In this document: piece after piece, positions 1-8,323 of the stretch
Layout of the letters: every line of letters begins with the position of its first letter
Numbering within the stretch: position 1 is the stretch's first letter
DNA from: Natronincola peptidivorans
Lineage (GTDB): Bacteria > Bacillota > Clostridia > Peptostreptococcales > Natronincolaceae
Reading direction: 5' to 3'
DNA: 64,000 bases
Assembly (NCBI RefSeq): GCF_900111615.1
Contig: NZ_FOHU01000012.1
Coordinates: 1-64,000, forward strand
The notes under the pieces: generated by a model
Seen by the model: the letters and a program-made list of their open reading frames with translations, nothing else
Told to the model about the DNA's origin: nothing
The model's database searches: none
Made by a program: the position numbers and the translations under genes

Positions 1-184
1 GCATTTGAAACTTTAGAATTCTAGGGAGCTTATCAATCTTTAACTTCTGGTACTTAGGACTATTAGAGTCTTCAAAATTCAATTGGCGTAAAGGGATGTT
101 TCTAGAGACAAAGATTAAAAGTGTATAAAGTTCTTTTTGTAGATATTGAATATATAGTACTAAATAAGATATAATGGAGTTCAC
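1..184 (-). mobile_element. 5' part of an IS transposase gene, running off the left edge
   Basis: An open frame runs on the minus strand from a GTG at 184 to the window edge (61 codons) with no stop. The start is preceded by a good ribosome site (AAAGGGTGG). The N-terminal text (VNSIISYLVLYIQYLQKELY, then a stretch with PLRQLNFEDSNSPKYQKLKI) resembles the N-terminus of DDE transposases seen in clostridial insertion sequences, as far as I can recall; the catalytic part lies outside the window. It sits directly beyond the point where the neighbouring rocB-like gene stops matching its family, which supports an insertion. The exact IS family cannot be named from this fragment. Confidence 0.5.
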
Positions 185-213
185 AATGACCACCCTTTCT
201 TTATTAATTGTGA
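181..213 (-). repeat. inverted repeat enclosing the transposase ribosome site
   Basis: TCACAAT at 181-187 and ATTGTGA at 207-213 form a 7-bp inverted repeat. Read on the minus strand, the loop holds the ribosome site and the second arm contains the GTG start. A transcript entering from outside could therefore hide the start, a known way for insertion sequences to limit transposase made from read-through transcription. Folding was judged by eye. Confidence 0.4.
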
Positions 214-300
214 GCTGGGAACTTCAATTATATCAAGAAATGGGGGGGCATTGTTTTTTTATACAAAAAAACTTTGAAACCTTTAAAATATAATGATTAG

Positions 301-1263
301 TTAGTAAAAAAAGAGTGTCAAACTTGACACTACGGGAGTAGAAGTAAGGGTTACAAAATTAAAATAAGTATAGGCAGCAACAGGTGTTTGGACAGAGTAA
401 TCCTTTTTTGTATCTGATTGCTTTAAACAGGTAGGAGCAGGTGTGTAAATTTCTCCTAAAGTGTCGCTAAGATGAGGGTTTTGATGAATTCTTTCAAGGA
501 GTTTTCCAGTAAGCATATTAGGGTTAATACCAGCGAAGGGCTCACCTACATGAGTTTCTTTTCCTACACAATAAAAAACCGGTAAAAGCTTACCAACTGT
601 GCCATTATAGATATAAATATTATCGTCTCCAGGATACTTTGGGAAATGAGGCTCACTTATAATGGCGCATAGATATTCTAAATTTTTTTCCTGCTTTAAA
701 GAAAGTAAGAACTCCACCGCTGACAGCATTCCAGCTGAATTTGTTTCTTCATCAGGAACTGATAATAAAAGAATATTTCCTTGAAAAGTATCAAGGTTTT
801 TCTCTATTTCATATAAGACTTCTATATGGGCAGCAATGCCGTACTTCATATCCATAATACCTCTACCGAATAAATAATCTCCACTATTTAGATCTTTTAA
901 AGCTTCTTGGGGCAATTCTATGGATTTTGTTGTCTTAAGGTGTTCTGTATATAGTATTGGATGAAAAGCATATTTCTTTAACATGCCAAATTCATCTATC
1001 CCTACTACATCATAATGACTTAGAAGAATAACAGTTTTATTTGATGGTACCGCACCCTCCATAAAAGCAGTGATATAGGTTCGATTCAAAGGATCGTTTG
1101 GCATAGTATGTAGCTGAAGGTGATGTGGATTTGTCTTGAAATAACTCAATCGCTCAAGAATTTTCACCATTTTTAATGGAGCTTCTATTTCCCCCTTTGT
1201 TTCTGAGATGCTAGGGATAGCGCAGAGCTCCAGCATTGTATCCAAAATTCTTTGTCGATTCAT
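301..1263 (-). pseudogene. RocB-like M20 peptidase, 3'-truncated
   Basis: The 320-residue product begins like the RocB/arginine-utilisation branch of M20 zinc peptidases: LLSHYDVVGIDEFG near residue 82 (metal-site His-Tyr-Asp), GRGIMDMKYGIAAH near 134 and SVPDEETNSAGM near 167. RocB-like proteins are usually well over 500 residues, so about the last 40% is missing. The final residues after YFNFVTLTSTP look like read-through into unrelated DNA that carries a terminator-like palindrome. The transposase fragment at 1-184 lies immediately beyond, so an insertion or insertion plus deletion probably destroyed the 3' end. The lid domain and later metal ligands would be absent, so activity is unlikely. 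Confidence 0.7.
304..333 (-). terminator. terminator-like hairpin at the broken end of the rocB-like gene
   Basis: The palindrome AGTGTCAA-AC-TTGACACT lies at about 313-330 and, read on the minus strand, is followed by a run of seven T. It could end transcription of the truncated gene, or be part of an insertion-sequence end. Confidence 0.5.
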
Positions 1264-1643
1264 AGTTTTTCCCCCTATGGTTAATATATATGATACTATT
1301 ATAAAGGATAACAGAATACATTACCATATTGTGATGATTAATGCAAAGGAATTGGTACTCCTTATTGAAGATTATAGGCACTTATCCTAAAGAAGCTACC
1401 TATTTGTTATTGGCATAATAAGATAATTTTTTAAAAAGTTTATGATATAATAATAACAGTATGTAAAGGAATTTACGTGAAGGAAAGCTTAATAAAAGAC
1501 GAATTATTAGCAATCAACCGTTAGTAGCAGTGTTAATGAAATAATGAGACAGATTTAACCAGAAGCAAGAAAAAAAGATTTAAGCGTGTTTTCTTTAAGA
1601 TTTCATAAAAAGCAAAACTGGAAAATGGCTAGGAGGGAAAAGG
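1264..1643. other. non-coding gap
   Basis: This gap between the rocB-like remnant and the small membrane protein gene holds no gene I can support. A TATAAT hexamer occurs at 1446-1451 but without a convincing -35 partner. The only short open frames look random. Confidence 0.5.
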
Positions 1644-1787
1644 ATGAATTATGGAAACCTTATTGTAGGTGGAGCAATTCTCTTAATTATATTAATCTCT
1701 ATACAATATTCTATTAACAAAATCATTGTATTACTCAAGGATATTAAAGAAATATTATCAAAAATCCAAAGAAATGATTATAAATAG
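1644..1787 (+). CDS. small single-span membrane protein (47 aa)
   Basis: An ATG at 1644 follows a strong ribosome site (AGGAGGGAAAAGG) and opens a 47-codon frame. Residues 7-25 (LIVGGAILLIILISIQYSI) form one hydrophobic helix, followed by a charged lysine-rich tail (KIIVLLKDIKEILSKIQRN) that could be amphipathic. I do not recognise a family. It stands alone, about 150 bases upstream of the hpt start and before the hpt promoter, so it is probably transcribed separately. Similar short helix-plus-charged-tail proteins are common in Firmicutes and many remain uncharacterised. The good ribosome site is the main reason to call it real. Confidence 0.55.
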   Translation: MNYGNLIVGGAILLIILISIQYSINKIIVLLKDIKEILSKIQRNDYK

Positions 1788-1864
1788 TCAAAATATAAAT
1801 ATATTTATCGCCTTTAAAGCAAAATACAAATAGGATTATAGGCTGCGCTTAATCGACAATTTAA

Positions 1865-1893
1865 TTGACATGTAGTACTATTTACATTAAAAT
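1865..1893 (+). promoter_or_regulatory. sigma-A type promoter of hpt
   Basis: TTGACA at 1865-1870 and TAAAAT at 1888-1893 are separated by exactly 17 bases, about 40 bases before the hpt start. Confidence 0.7.
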
Positions 1894-1934
1894 AATTAAT
1901 AATATTGATAACAGTCAAATGATGGAGGTGACTT

Positions 1935-2474
1935 ATGGGCATAGATAAAAAAGTATGGGAGATACTGTGTTCAGAAGAAGATATAAAGAATAGACTTAAG
2001 GAATTAGGAAAACAGATATCTCGAGATTATGGTAATAAAAATCTATATATTGTTTCATTGCTGAAGGGCAGCTTTATTTTTACTGCTGATTTGGTAAGAG
2101 AATTAAGTATACCAGTTAAAATAAATTTTATGACTACCTCTAGCTATGGTCATGGAGTAGAGTCTAGTGGATCTGTAGAGATTGTCTCAGATATTAATGA
2201 AGATTTGACAGAATATGATATTTTAGTTGTCGATGATATTACTGATTCAGGTCTTACTATGAAATATGTTTTAGATCATTTAAGAAAGAAAAATGCAACC
2301 AGTGTTAAGAGTTGTGTATTATTAGATAAACCAGAAAGAAGAAAAGTCCAATTAGAGCCTGATTATATAGGTTTTACTATTCCAGATAAATTTGTAGTAG
2401 GTTATGGCTTAAACTATGGAGACTATTATAGAAATATCCCATATGTTTTTATCGTAACAGATGAAAATCGCTAA
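1935..2474 (+). CDS. hpt: hypoxanthine phosphoribosyltransferase
   Basis: The 179-residue protein salvages hypoxanthine and guanine by transferring ribose 5-phosphate from PRPP. The PRPP-binding motif is clear near residues 95-107 (DILVVDDITDSGLT), the flexible-loop region contains MTTSSYGHG (near 66), and the base-binding end shows KPERR and FVVGYGLNYGDYYRNIPYV. Length is normal for bacterial Hpt (about 180). The ATG follows GGAGGTG at a suitable distance and a promoter lies at 1865-1893. A terminator follows directly, so it is a single-gene unit. Cytosolic purine-salvage enzyme; assignment is firm. Confidence 0.95.
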   Translation: MGIDKKVWEILCSEEDIKNRLKELGKQISRDYGNKNLYIVSLLKGSFIFTADLVRELSIPVKINFMTTSSYGHGVESSGSVEIVSDINEDLTEYDILVVDDITDSGLTMKYVLDHLRKKNATSVKSCVLLDKPERRKVQLEPDYIGFTIPDKFVVGYGLNYGDYYRNIPYVFIVTDENR

Positions 2475-2479
2475 AAAAT

Positions 2480-2504
2480 GTCTCTATTCTCTGAGACTTT
2501 TTTT
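2480..2504 (+). terminator. terminator after hpt
   Basis: GTCTC (2480-2484) pairs with GAGAC (2493-2497) and is followed by seven T, just after the hpt stop. Confidence 0.7.
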
Positions 2505-2711
2505 ATTTAAATAGAAAAATTCTATAATAAAAGTATTAGCTCCAATGAAAAATTCATCTCTAATAATAACTGATTTCTTACTTGGAGGATTAAGAAACCA
2601 GCAATAACAATATCAGTACCAAGAAGAACATAGGATGGAAATGCTGAATAAAAGTTGTTTTCCACGTGCAAAAACTATAAAATAAAATGAATGAAATAAT
2701 AAAGGAGTGAA

Positions 2712-3884
2712 ATGTACTTGAAGATATCCATAGAAACCATGGAGTTATTAGAAGAACTAAAAGCCATACGTAGAGATCTACATCAAATCCCAGAATTAGC
2801 CCTTGAAGAGTATAAGACATCTAAATACATTCAATCTTATTTAGATAAACTAGATATTCAATATGAATCTGGGGTTCTAGGGACAGGTGTTATAGCATAT
2901 TTTAAAGGACATAATGCAAAAAAGACATATTGTTTTCGTGCTGATATGGATGCATTAGGCATGCAAGAAGACAATCAATTGGATTATAAATCTACCCATA
3001 GCTGTAAAATGCATGGTTGTGGCCATGACGGTCATATGGCTATTTTATTAGGCCTAGCTAATTATTTAGCTAAAAATAGAAACAAACTAAAAGAAAATAT
3101 TGTCTTATTATTTCAGCCAGCTGAAGAAGGACCTGGAGGCGCTTCTTTTATTATGCAGGAAGGTATTCTTAAAAAATATAATGTAGAAGAGATATATGGT
3201 CTCCATCTCTTTCCAGGGATAGAGGAGGGAAAGATTGGTGTACGTCCAGGGGCAATGATGTCGCAAAATGGAGAATTTGATATTCATATAGAAGGGAAAA
3301 GTGCTCATGGTGCGATGCCTCATATTGGAGTAGATAGTGTTTTAATTGCAAGCGAACTGATATTGGGGATGCAGTCAATCATAAGTCGAAGTATAAATCC
3401 CATTAAACCTGGAGTTTTAACCATTGGAAGATTAGAGGTAGGAGAAAAGAGGAATATAATAGCAAGAAAAGGAATTTTAGAAGGAACTATAAGGACCTTC
3501 AGCCAAGAAACCTACGACATTATCAAAAAAAGAATGACAGATTTCAAAAAAGGATTAGAAGTGAACTACCAATGTAAAATCGAAATACTATTTCGAGATA
3601 TGTATCCAGCAGTATACAATGATGAAAAGTTGACAGAAATTTTTATCGCAGCTCAAGAAAAGGATACAATTGACACAGTAGATCCTATTATGTTGGCAGA
3701 GGACTTCGCTTTTTATCAGAAAGAAATTCCAGGGGTTTTCTTCTTTTTAGGCTGCAAAAATGAAGACAAAGGATTTATTTATCCTCTACACAATGAAAGA
3801 TTTAATTTTGATGAAAAAATATTAACTTATGGATTGCAAGTATACCTAAACCTACTAGAACACCGTGACGCACTAGAAATATAG
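2712..3884 (+). CDS. M20 family amidohydrolase (HipO/IlvA-like N-acyl amino acid hydrolase)
   Basis: The 390-residue product is a zinc peptidase/aminoacylase of the M20D branch (hippurate hydrolase, N-acyl-L-amino acid amidohydrolase). Visible signatures are RRDLHQIPELALEE near residue 19, CFRADMDALGMQE near 78, MHGCGHDGHMA near 101 (metal-binding Cys and His), and PAEEGPGGA near 137 (catalytic Glu). The dimerisation lid shows GKSAHGAMPHIGVDS and the C-terminus MLAEDFAFYQKEIPGVFFFLG. Two starts are possible: ATG 2712, with the ribosome site only four bases away, or TTG 2718, with ten. Substrate cannot be told; an acylated amino acid or peptide is likely. It is followed 18 bases later by a CPBP protease gene, so the two may be co-transcribed. 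Confidence 0.88.
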   Translation: MYLKISIETMELLEELKAIRRDLHQIPELALEEYKTSKYIQSYLDKLDIQYESGVLGTGVIAYFKGHNAKKTYCFRADMDALGMQEDNQLDYKSTHSCKMHGCGHDGHMAILLGLANYLAKNRNKLKENIVLLFQPAEEGPGGASFIMQEGILKKYNVEEIYGLHLFPGIEEGKIGVRPGAMMSQNGEFDIHIEGKSAHGAMPHIGVDSVLIASELILGMQSIISRSINPIKPGVLTIGRLEVGEKRNIIARKGILEGTIRTFSQETYDIIKKRMTDFKKGLEVNYQCKIEILFRDMYPAVYNDEKLTEIFIAAQEKDTIDTVDPIMLAEDFAFYQKEIPGVFFFLGCKNEDKGFIYPLHNERFNFDEKILTYGLQVYLNLLEHRDALEI

Positions 3885-3902
3885 AATAAAGGAAGTGTAA
3901 GA

Positions 3903-4877
3903 ATGCAATATCAAAAAAAATTACAAATAATAGATGCAAACATTCTGTATCTGATAGGAGCAGTACTCTTATTTACAATTGGATCATACTTCCAACACTT
4001 AAGCCTTAAATCGGGATTAATAATTACACAATATATTTTAATTCTTATGCCTCCAATAATATATATGTTAGTAAGAAAGATACCAATTCAATCAACAATG
4101 CGCCTAAATAAATTAAAGATAAAACATGGTATCTTGATCGTATTTATAACGCTATTAATGTATCCAACAGCTGTTTTTGGCAATGCATTATTTATGACAA
4201 TTTTAAGTTTACTTGGAAATCTCAACATTCCTGAATTACCTACAGCTACAGATACAAGAGAATATGTTGTATTACTTATGATCATTTCTATTTCTGCTGG
4301 AATCTGTGAGGAGGTTTTTTTTAGAGGATTTATATTGCCAGGATATGAAAAACTTGGAACCAGAAAAGCCATCATTATATCATCTATTCTTTTTGGAGTA
4401 TTTCATTTTAATCTATATAATTTAGTAGGTCCAATAGTTTTAGGATTGGTCTTTTCTTATTTAGTAATTCTGACTAATTCTTTATATGCAGGGATTATAG
4501 GACATATTGTTAATAACGGTTTTGCAGTTACGCTAGGATTCTTACTTAATCGATTTAGTGAGTTACCAGAAGAAAATTATGAAACAGCAGTAGAGATTTC
4601 TACTACAACTGCATTGTTTATTAATGTTGTGATCTTTGGGTTATTAGCTATAGGTGCTGCTTTTATTGCTTCTAAATTAATAAATATTATAAAAAAAGAC
4701 ATGAAAAAGGAAAAAAATATTTTGAAGCTGAATAACTTTCATGAAGAAGGGTCAAAATATGAAGAAGAAATAAAAGATTCTATATCCTTTACAGAGTATA
4801 TTCCTTTGGTACTAATGATACCCCTTTATCTTTTCGTAGCTTTTATGCAACTAAAAGAAATTATTAGTCTTGGTTAA
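3903..4877 (+). CDS. CPBP family intramembrane metalloprotease
   Basis: The 324-residue polytopic membrane protein carries the CPBP/Abi (CAAX protease-like) signature: EEVFFRGFILPGYEKLG near residue 138, FHFNLYN near 166 and HIVNNGFAVTLGF near 200, which supply the conserved Glu-Glu, Arg and two His of the active site. About eight hydrophobic segments are visible, plus a charged cytoplasmic insert (KKDMKKEKNILKL) before the last helix. Members cleave membrane or prenylated substrates; roles in bacteriocin immunity and sporulation signalling are known for relatives, but no specific role can be read here. It lies close behind the M20 gene. Confidence 0.85.
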   Translation: MQYQKKLQIIDANILYLIGAVLLFTIGSYFQHLSLKSGLIITQYILILMPPIIYMLVRKIPIQSTMRLNKLKIKHGILIVFITLLMYPTAVFGNALFMTILSLLGNLNIPELPTATDTREYVVLLMIISISAGICEEVFFRGFILPGYEKLGTRKAIIISSILFGVFHFNLYNLVGPIVLGLVFSYLVILTNSLYAGIIGHIVNNGFAVTLGFLLNRFSELPEENYETAVEISTTTALFINVVIFGLLAIGAAFIASKLINIIKKDMKKEKNILKLNNFHEEGSKYEEEIKDSISFTEYIPLVLMIPLYLFVAFMQLKEIISLG

Positions 4878-4933
4878 ACTGCATTGAATATTTTTCCTAT
4901 TTTTATCCAACAATAGAGATAGGAGGGATAAAA

Positions 4934-5128
4934 ATGGAAAAAAATAAGTCCAATAATCAATTTACACAAGACTTAATGATGAAGTATGAAATAGCTGAAG
5001 AACTAGGGTTAATAGACAAAGTAAAAAAGCTGGGTTGGGGAGGACTGACTGCTAAAGAAACTGGTAGGATTGGTGGATTGATGACAGTCAGAAAGAAACA
5101 ACATAAAAAGGCAACTCAACATCAGTAG
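4934..5128 (+). CDS. small acid-soluble spore protein, alpha/beta-type-like
   Basis: The 64-residue protein contains KYEIAEELGL near residue 19 and LGWGGLTAKETGRIGGLM near 34. These match the two conserved blocks of alpha/beta-type small acid-soluble spore proteins, including the EIA element where germination protease GPR cleaves and the second block with its Gly-Gly turn. Such proteins coat and protect DNA in the dormant spore. The variant with LGWGGLT belongs to the divergent SspF-like group. A strong ribosome site (AGGAGGGATAAAA) precedes the ATG. A forespore sigma-G promoter would be expected but I could not place one confidently. Confidence 0.85.
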   Translation: MEKNKSNNQFTQDLMMKYEIAEELGLIDKVKKLGWGGLTAKETGRIGGLMTVRKKQHKKATQHQ

Positions 5129-5165
5129 AAAGCCATAAGTATCAAAGTATATATTTAAAAAACAG

Positions 5166-5194
5166 TTGACAGCAATATTTTCCTATGTTAAACT
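5166..5194 (+). promoter_or_regulatory. promoter of the cold-shock gene
   Basis: TTGACA at 5166-5171 and TAAACT at 5189-5194 are 17 bases apart. The implied 5' leader is about 55-60 bases, long enough for the temperature-responsive folding known in csp messages. Confidence 0.7.
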
Positions 5195-5258
5195 GATAAA
5201 GAATGAGGATACATAGTGTCTTTGTTAAATTAAATTAAGTTTTAGGAGGAATTTTTAA

Positions 5259-5459
5259 ATGGAAAAAGGTACAGTTAAATGGTTTAACGCTGAGAAAGGT
5301 TATGGATTTATCTCAAGAGAAAATGGGGACGATGTATTCGTACACTTTTCAGCAATTACTATGGATGGATTCAAAACATTAGAAGAAGGTCAAGCTGTTC
5401 AATTTGAAATTGTTCAAGGTGACAAAGGACCTCAAGCTACAAACGTATCTAGAGCATAA
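5259..5459 (+). CDS. csp: cold-shock protein, CspA family
   Basis: The 66-residue protein is a single cold-shock domain, a small beta-barrel that binds single-stranded RNA and DNA. Both RNA-binding motifs are intact: RNP1 KGYGFISRE (residues 13-21) and RNP2 DVFVHFSAI (25-33). It opens with the typical [12 protein letters not shown] and ends with [10 protein letters not shown]. It acts as an RNA chaperone in the cytosol. A strong ribosome site (AGGAGGAATTTTTAA) precedes the ATG, and the gene has its own promoter and terminator, so it is monocistronic. Confidence 0.96.
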   Translation: MEKGTVKWFNAEKGYGFISRENGDDVFVHFSAITMDGFKTLEEGQAVQFEIVQGDKGPQATNVSRA

Positions 5460-5534
5460 TTTTACAAAACGAAGGTTGATCTTGTAGTCAAATCCCATTG
5501 GGATTAAATATATAAGAATTTACCAAGGATTTAA

Positions 5535-5563
5535 AACAGGTTGGTACGCCAACTTGTTTTTTT
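5535..5563 (+). terminator. terminator after the cold-shock gene
   Basis: A ten-base stem (5535-5544 with 5549-5558, one G-U pair) with a TACG loop is followed by a T run. Confidence 0.8.
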
Positions 5564-5677
5564 CATGTTCACTTATATAATGAGAGAGAACAATTAAAAA
5601 ATATTATAAAGTTGTAACTATAACGAAAAGTATATGGCTATAATAAATATAGTGCAATTTAAAAGAGAGGTGTAATC

Positions 5678-6556
5678 ATGCAAAGTACAGTTATTCGGGC
5701 AATTGCAGGTAACGGCAGCATTCGAGCCTTTGTTGCAGATACTACAAACATGGTGGAAAAGGCAAGGGAAATTCATCAAGCATCTCCAGTTGCTATAGCA
5801 GCTTTAGGACGCACCATGACAGCTACCTCTATAATGGGGTTAATGCTAAAGGCAGAAAATCATAAAATTACTGTTAAAGTAAATGGTGGAGGACAACTGG
5901 GTTCTATTGTAGTGGTAGGCAATAGTCATGGCAATGTAAAGGGCTATGTAGCTAATCCACAAGTAGAAAGCACCTACATAGCTCCTGGAAAACTAAATGT
6001 TGGAGAGGCAGTGGGAACAAAGGGTGATATCACTGTTATAAAAGATCTAGGATTAAAGGATCCATATATCGGTACATCAGCCATTGTTTCAGGAGAAATA
6101 GCAGAAGATTTTGCCAGCTACTTTCTTAAATCAGAGCAGCAACCTTCTGCAGTGGCTTTAGGTGTATTGGTGGAAAGAGATTATAGTATAAAGGCTGCCG
6201 GTGGATTTATTATTCAAATATTACCCCATATTGAAGAAGATATCTTAAATCAATTAGAAACCAAGCTTACCTCAATGGAACCTATAACCTCCTTAATGAA
6301 TAATGGGATGAAGGAAGAAGATATCTTAAATTATGTATTGGGAGATTTATCTCCACAGATAGTGGAGAGATACGAAATAGATTTTAATTGTGATTGTAGC
6401 AAAAGGAGATTTGAGCAAGCCTTGATTAGTATTGGGAGAAGCGATTTGCAAGAAATCATAGAAGAAGACGAAGGAGCGGAACTAGTTTGTCATTTTTGCA
6501 ATAAAAAACATATTTTTAATAAAGAAGAACTAGAGAAGCTGTTATTAGAAATTTAA
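5678..6556 (+). CDS. hslO: Hsp33 redox-regulated chaperone
   Basis: The 292-residue protein is a holdase chaperone switched on by oxidation. The C-terminal redox switch shows the four zinc-binding cysteines as CDC near residue 236 and CHFC near 269 (CxC...CxxC). The N-terminal domain begins with TVIRAIAGNGSIRAFVADTT and contains VNGGGQLGSIVVVGNSHGNVKGYV, typical of the family. Length is normal (about 290). It follows a separate unit and is followed by the tRNA cluster with its own promoter. Confidence 0.95.
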   Translation: MQSTVIRAIAGNGSIRAFVADTTNMVEKAREIHQASPVAIAALGRTMTATSIMGLMLKAENHKITVKVNGGGQLGSIVVVGNSHGNVKGYVANPQVESTYIAPGKLNVGEAVGTKGDITVIKDLGLKDPYIGTSAIVSGEIAEDFASYFLKSEQQPSAVALGVLVERDYSIKAAGGFIIQILPHIEEDILNQLETKLTSMEPITSLMNNGMKEEDILNYVLGDLSPQIVERYEIDFNCDCSKRRFEQALISIGRSDLQEIIEEDEGAELVCHFCNKKHIFNKEELEKLLLEI

Positions 6557-6646
6557 AAGAATGACAAAAAAGATTAAAAAATAAAGTAATAATGATTTAA
6601 CAGAATTAAATCGGCTATAATCAAGAAATATAGAAGAAATAAGCCC

Positions 6647-6675
6647 TTGTAATATTAGCATAAATGACGTATACT
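6647..6675 (+). promoter_or_regulatory. promoter of the tRNA cluster
   Basis: TTGTAA at 6647-6652 and TATACT at 6670-6675 with a 17-base spacer end 18 bases before the first tRNA. Confidence 0.65.
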
Positions 6676-6693
6676 AGATTTTGTCATTGCTGA

Positions 6694-6769
6694 GGGCGCA
6701 TAGCTCAGCTGGGAGAGCACCTGCCTTACAAGCAGGGGGTCACAGGTTCAAGTCCTGTTGCGCCCACCA
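6694..6769 (+). tRNA. tRNA-Val (UAC)
   Basis: A 76-base cloverleaf with acceptor GGGCGCA/TGCGCCC, an anticodon loop reading TAC (valine), the T-arm GGTTCAAGTCC and an encoded CCA end. Confidence 0.97.
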
Positions 6770-6845
6770 GCCCAGATAGCTCAGTCGGTAGAGCAGGGGA
6801 CTGAAAATCCCCGTGTCGGTGGTTCGATTCCGCCTCTGGGCACCA
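6770..6845 (+). tRNA. tRNA-Phe (GAA)
   Basis: A 76-base cloverleaf begins directly after the previous CCA. The acceptor is GCCCAGA/TCTGGGC, the anticodon GAA (phenylalanine), and CCA is encoded. Confidence 0.97.
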
Positions 6846-6849
6846 TGAC

Positions 6850-6924
6850 GCGGAAGTGGCTCAGTGGTAGAGCATCGCCTTGCCAAGGCGAGGGTCGCGG
6901 GTTCAAATCCCGTCTTCCGCTCCA
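6850..6924 (+). tRNA. tRNA-Gly (GCC)
   Basis: A 75-base cloverleaf with acceptor GCGGAAG/CTTCCGC, anticodon GCC (glycine) and encoded CCA. Confidence 0.97.
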
Positions 6925-6937
6925 TATTTAAGATTCT

Positions 6938-7012
<75 letters not shown>

Positions 7013-7051
7013 CATGAAAATCGTAGTTTAATATATAGATAACTGATGGAC

Positions 7052-7080
7052 GATGGACTTAATCAAGTGCATCTTTTTTT
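7052..7080 (+). terminator. terminator of the tRNA cluster
   Basis: GATGGACTT pairs with AAGTGCATC (one mismatch) around a four-base loop, followed by seven or more T. Confidence 0.7.
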
Positions 7081-7312
7081 ATTATATGAGTATTTATAAA
7101 TTTGTCATACTTTACATAGTTTTAAAATGCCTAAGGAACATAGCCTAAATATTTTTCTATTTCCAAATATAATTTTTTGAAAGTATTTTAGCAGTATTCA
7201 TTTCTTAAATAAGAAAGAGTGTATATATTAGATTTTCAATACATATTTTCAATGATAAGCAATGAAAGCTTGTTTAAATATTTTTATTTTTTAAATTTTT
7301 CTAAAAAATAGG

Positions 7313-7341
7313 TTGACAATATAGAATTATGTTGTTAAACT
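7313..7341 (+). promoter_or_regulatory. promoter of the ilv-leu operon
   Basis: TTGACA (7313-7318) and TAAACT (7336-7341) are 17 bases apart. The predicted transcript starts near 7348, just before the T-box leader. Confidence 0.75.
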
Positions 7342-7371
7342 ACAATAAATAAAATTAAATTTTAACTTAAG

Positions 7372-7657
7372 TAAATGCGATGAAGGAGAACGGTATTTTC
7401 CACATGACAGTTCCAGAGAGTCGGTGGTTGCTGAAAGCCGATACTGTAGAGAAAATACAAATCCCTCCTAAGCAGTACCTCTGAAATCTTAGAGATAAAG
7501 TAAGAGGTTAACGGTAAGCCCCGTTATAGGCAAGGGTTTGATTGAACCTGGAGAGTGGTGTCTACTGTGAAGTGGATTCAAAATAGGGTGGTAACGCGTG
7601 GAATATATCCTCGTCCCTGTATAATTACTAAATAATTATATAGGAACGAGGTTTTTT
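7372..7657 (+). promoter_or_regulatory. T-box leader of the branched-chain amino acid operon
   Basis: The T-box proper (AGGGTGGTAACGCG) is at 7585-7598, followed by an intrinsic terminator at 7609-7657 (CCTCGT...ACGAGG then six T). Upstream, stem I is recognisable: an AG-bulge region CAGAGAG near 7414, and helix GTATTTTC pairing with GAAAATAC (7451-7458). Next to that helix the specifier loop reads AAATCCCTC. ATC (isoleucine, 7461-7463) fits the loop best, but CTC (leucine, 7465-7467) cannot be excluded. Uncharged cognate tRNA would stabilise the antiterminator and turn on the operon below. Confidence 0.92.
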
Positions 7658-7690
7658 GTTGTTTAGAATTAAATGTTGTTTAGAATTAAA
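7657..7690 (+). repeat. 17-bp tandem direct repeat
   Basis: TGTTGTTTAGAATTAAA occurs twice back to back at 7657-7673 and 7674-7690, immediately after the T-box terminator. It probably reflects a local duplication; no function is evident. Confidence 0.8.
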
Positions 7691-7816
7691 AAAAATTCAC
7701 TATAGTTAAAAAAAACACATCTAATTTAATTATTTATTAAAAAACTATTGATTTAATGTAATTATTATTCTAAAATATAGGAATATTTAAATTTTTAATA
7801 AAAAGGAGGTTCTATT

Positions 7817-8302
7817 ATGGATAATAAATATGTACTATCTGTCTTAGTGGAAAATCAACCAGGTGTACTGAGTCGGGTAGCGGGGTTGTTTAGCAGAAGA
7901 GGTTATAATATTGATAGCTTCACTGCTGGAGAAACTGAAGATGAAGGACTGACAAGAATGACCATTGTATTACAGGGAGATAGCCAAGTGCTAGAGCAAA
8001 TCAAAAAACAACTAAACAAATTAATTGATGTAGTAGATATTACTGAGTTAAAACCCCAAGAAGCAGTATATAGAGAACTAGCATTAATAAAGGTAAAGGC
8101 AGATGAGTCCAATAGAGCCTCTATATTGGAAGTGGTTGATATCTTTAGAGGAAAGGTTATTGATGTTGCAAATGAGCACTTAACTGTAGAAATGACAGGA
8201 GACCATAACAAAGTATTAGCCTTCATAGATATGATGAGAAGTTATGGTATTAAAGAAATTGTTCGTACAGGGCTTACAGCCTTAGGGCGATGGAGTAATT
8301 AA
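7817..8302 (+). CDS. ilvN: acetolactate synthase regulatory (small) subunit
   Basis: The 161-residue protein is the ACT-domain regulatory subunit of acetohydroxyacid synthase, which confers valine feedback control and raises catalytic activity. The ACT domain opens with LSVLVENQPGVLSRVAGLFSRRGYNIDSF (residues 7-35), the effector-binding turn being NQPGVLSR. The second half, with MTGDHNKVLAFIDMM and REIVRTGLTALGR-like text at the C-terminus, matches the IlvH/IlvN family at its normal length (about 160). It is first in the operon, while its catalytic partner ilvB is last, seven genes downstream. A strong ribosome site (AAAAAGGAGG) precedes the ATG. Confidence 0.95.
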   Translation: MDNKYVLSVLVENQPGVLSRVAGLFSRRGYNIDSFTAGETEDEGLTRMTIVLQGDSQVLEQIKKQLNKLIDVVDITELKPQEAVYRELALIKVKADESNRASILEVVDIFRGKVIDVANEHLTVEMTGDHNKVLAFIDMMRSYGIKEIVRTGLTALGRWSN

Positions 8303-8323
8303 TAATATGAGGAGGAATTACCA

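Noticed and set aside
1208-1390. 60-codon plus-strand frame across the rocB-like start
   Set aside because: It overlaps the start of the minus-strand gene, has no ribosome site and no recognisable sequence.
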